Source: Cyclobacteriaceae bacterium (GTDB lineage: Bacteria > Bacteroidota > Bacteroidia > Cytophagales > Cyclobacteriaceae). From it: DNA of 64,000 bases. The number at the start of each line of letters is the position of its first letter. The first letter of the stretch is position 1. Both the position numbers and the translations under genes were made by a program. The notes beneath the pieces were generated by a model. It ran no database searches, was not told the origin of the DNA, and worked only from the letters and a program-made list of their open reading frames with translations. Location of the stretch: the NCBI GenBank assembly GCA_026129485.1, contig JAHCHY010000009.1, positions 1 to 64,000 of the forward strand, in the 5' to 3' direction. Shown here in pieces: positions 62,845-64,000 of this stretch.

Positions 62845-63324
62845 TTAGCGCGAAGCCAGCTTCTGCCTGATGAAGTCGGTGAACCGATACTTCTGAACAG
62901 CCTCAGCCGATAGGTGCTTTGCACCCTGGATTTTACCTAAGCAGTCCTTGCTTCCGCAACGGCAGTCAAAAGTCCTGTCCATATCCCATTCGGCAGAAGG
63001 GTAGAAGAACGAGAACTCTTCACCGGCTGCAATGGGCTTTACGGTAACCAGTTCCATCAGCGTGGTGTCAAAGAAGCAGTTCGGGTCGCAGCTGTGGTTA
63101 ATACACTCGAGGCATTCCGGGAACAGCTCGATGTGCACATCATCGTTGATCTGTACCGTTAAGTAGTTTGGCTTAGAATAGGTGGCGCGGGCCATAAAGC
63201 CGATCACTACTTCGTTTGCATCAAATGCTTTCTTGGAAAACAAGGAACGAAACCCGGTTACAGCATCCGTACGGATTTCAGCAACCTCGGTTAAATCGAG
63301 GTCAATGGTTTCTATGAAACTCAT
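62845..63324 (-). CDS. SET-domain protein methyltransferase-like protein
   Basis: 159 residues with a compact SET core: FRSLFSKKAFDANEVV, INHSCDPNC (75-83, the NHSCxPN AdoMet-site motif), EEFSFFYPS (102-110) and a post-SET-like zinc motif CRCGSKDC (121-128). The family transfers methyl groups from AdoMet to lysines. Bacterial members are scattered and their targets mostly unknown. It carries no signal, so cytoplasmic. It ends 4 bases after the convergent CoA pyrophosphatase. Confidence 0.85.
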   Translation of the reverse strand: MSFIETIDLDLTEVAEIRTDAVTGFRSLFSKKAFDANEVVIGFMARATYSKPNYLTVQINDDVHIELFPECLECINHSCDPNCFFDTTLMELVTVKPIAAGEEFSFFYPSAEWDMDRTFDCRCGSKDCLGKIQGAKHLSAEAVQKYRFTDFIRQKLASR

Positions 63325-63530
63325 GGTTTAATTGTGGTTGGTTAGTGGTTGTAATAAGTCTAAAAAGTAAAATCAAGATAAAGATATTGACTATATAACT
63401 AAAGTCAAGCAGGTAACTAATAATGTTTGTAACCGATTACCTTGATGGATAAGTTTTTTATGCAAATTGATCTGCCCGGATCAACCGGTTAATCGGATTT
63501 CGGGTCATCCGTTAACGAAGCAGGTGTCAT

Positions 63531-63566
63531 AAAACAAGACACCCCATCTCCGGGGAGAAGGGGTGT
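63531..63566 (-). terminator. Terminator after the ferritin gene
   Basis: ACACCCC (63539-63545) pairs with GGGGTGT (63560-63566), enclosing TCTCC/GGAGA. The minus strand then reads CTTGTTTT, a T-rich run for ferritin transcripts. Confidence 0.7.
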
Positions 63567-63596
63567 ACGTTATCTGGCGGGAAACTAACAGGATTG

Positions 63597-64000
63597 CTAC
63601 TTCACTCCCGATACCTTGGCGGCATAAGCTTCCAGCTTGCCTAACTCCTGGTCAATCATCCACAAGCCTACACCTTCTTCGCCAATCAGGTCAAAGATTT
63701 CAACGGCCCTGCGCGCCAGTATTTCTTCTTCCCGCTGTTCGTTTACAAACCACTGCAGGAAATTGAAGGTGGCAAAGTCTTTTGCCTTAAAGCTTTGGTC
63801 GGCCAGCTCGTTAATGGAAATGGTAACCTGTATCTCATGTTTCAGCACATCTTCAAAGACCTCGCGCAAGCTGCCAAATGCATTCTTGATACCCGTAATT
63901 TCGGGCTGTAGCGCGTGGCCTCCTGCAGCATTCACGTAACGGAATATTTTCAGCATGTGCCCGCGTTCTTCTTCTGCATGACTGTAAAGCAGGTTGCTGG
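63597..64000 (-). CDS. Ferritin (5' end outside window)
   Basis: The frame is open to the right edge, so the gene is cut; the ATG at 63956 is internal. Visible residues include the iron-site helix HAEEERGHMLKIF, then the C-terminal helices with EVFEDVLKHEIQVTISINELA, FLQWFVNEQREEE and the tail. These match ferritin-type iron storage proteins (24-mer ferroxidase shells). It stores iron as mineral and limits oxidative damage. Confidence 0.88.
   Translation of the reverse strand, partial: SNLLYSHAEEERGHMLKIFRYVNAAGGHALQPEITGIKNAFGSLREVFEDVLKHEIQVTISINELADQSFKAKDFATFNFLQWFVNEQREEEILARRAVEIFDLIGEEGVGLWMIDQELGKLEAYAAKVSGVK

Overview
The window looks like chromosomal DNA of a Cytophagales-type Bacteroidota bacterium of moderate GC content. 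The evidence is gliding/T9SS C-terminal sorting domains on secreted giants, a T9SS plug protein, a SusC/SusD pair, a PUR-like DUF3276 protein, GTG/TTG starts with few Shine-Dalgarno sites, and several TTG-N19-TAnnTTTG-type promoters. The exact genus cannot be told from sequence alone. I see no rRNA, tRNA, transposase, integrase or CRISPR array, and no gene-free stretch above 300 bases.

Layout. 1-6.6 kb: end of an unknown gene, then a small secreted protein translationally coupled to a 1873-residue repeat adhesin with a type B T9SS sorting domain. 6.6-12.9 kb: acyl-CoA reductase, ferredoxin, a DUF58 protein, a DUF3276 nucleic-acid binder, ychF, a solitary cas6-like gene, and the T9SS plug protein. 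13-17.1 kb: an ECF sigma factor, an unusual inner-membrane/beta-barrel partner, a tiny membrane ORF, an LVIVD lipoprotein and a small barrel protein. 17.1-23.5 kb: ABC-F ATPase, a sugar-dehydrogenase-like lipoprotein, a coiled-coil/barrel protein, a DUF2911 pair and a dCMP deaminase.

23.5-29 kb, minus strand: a sugar-oxidation operon (GMC oxidoreductase, its Tat-exported small subunit and two Tat-exported Gfo/Idh/MocA paralogues), with stem-loop repeats between its genes. Then yidD, cysS and a LacI-type regulator. The regulator is divergent from a plus-strand nutrient locus at 32.2-42.2 kb (SusC, SusD, a VCBS/ASPIC lipoprotein and a third Gfo/Idh protein), and an AANCGNTT-type palindrome lies between them. 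42.3-51.3 kb: DUF72, an M20 amidohydrolase, a second T9SS type B protein of conspicuously low GC, ribE, a PAP2 phosphatase, a lipoamide-dehydrogenase-like flavoprotein without its redox cysteines, and a lipoprotein.

51.3-58.8 kb, minus strand: a complete histidine operon hisG-D-C-B-H-A-F-IE. It is preceded by a previously unlisted 23-codon leader peptide with a HGHHHH run and a textbook terminator/antiterminator pair, so it is very probably controlled by transcription attenuation. The same operon carries repeat elements inside or beside genes, including a 42-bp in-frame palindromic insertion in hisB and a repeat that supplies the C-terminus of hisD. 58.8-64 kb: DUF3592 protein, TPR lipoprotein, GH140-like glycosidase, CoA pyrophosphatase, a SET-domain protein and a ferritin cut by the window edge.

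The most noteworthy items are the histidine attenuator, the in-frame palindrome in hisB, the orphan Cas6-like protein with a degenerate catalytic site, and the flavoprotein that has lost its disulfide but gained a cysteine tail.
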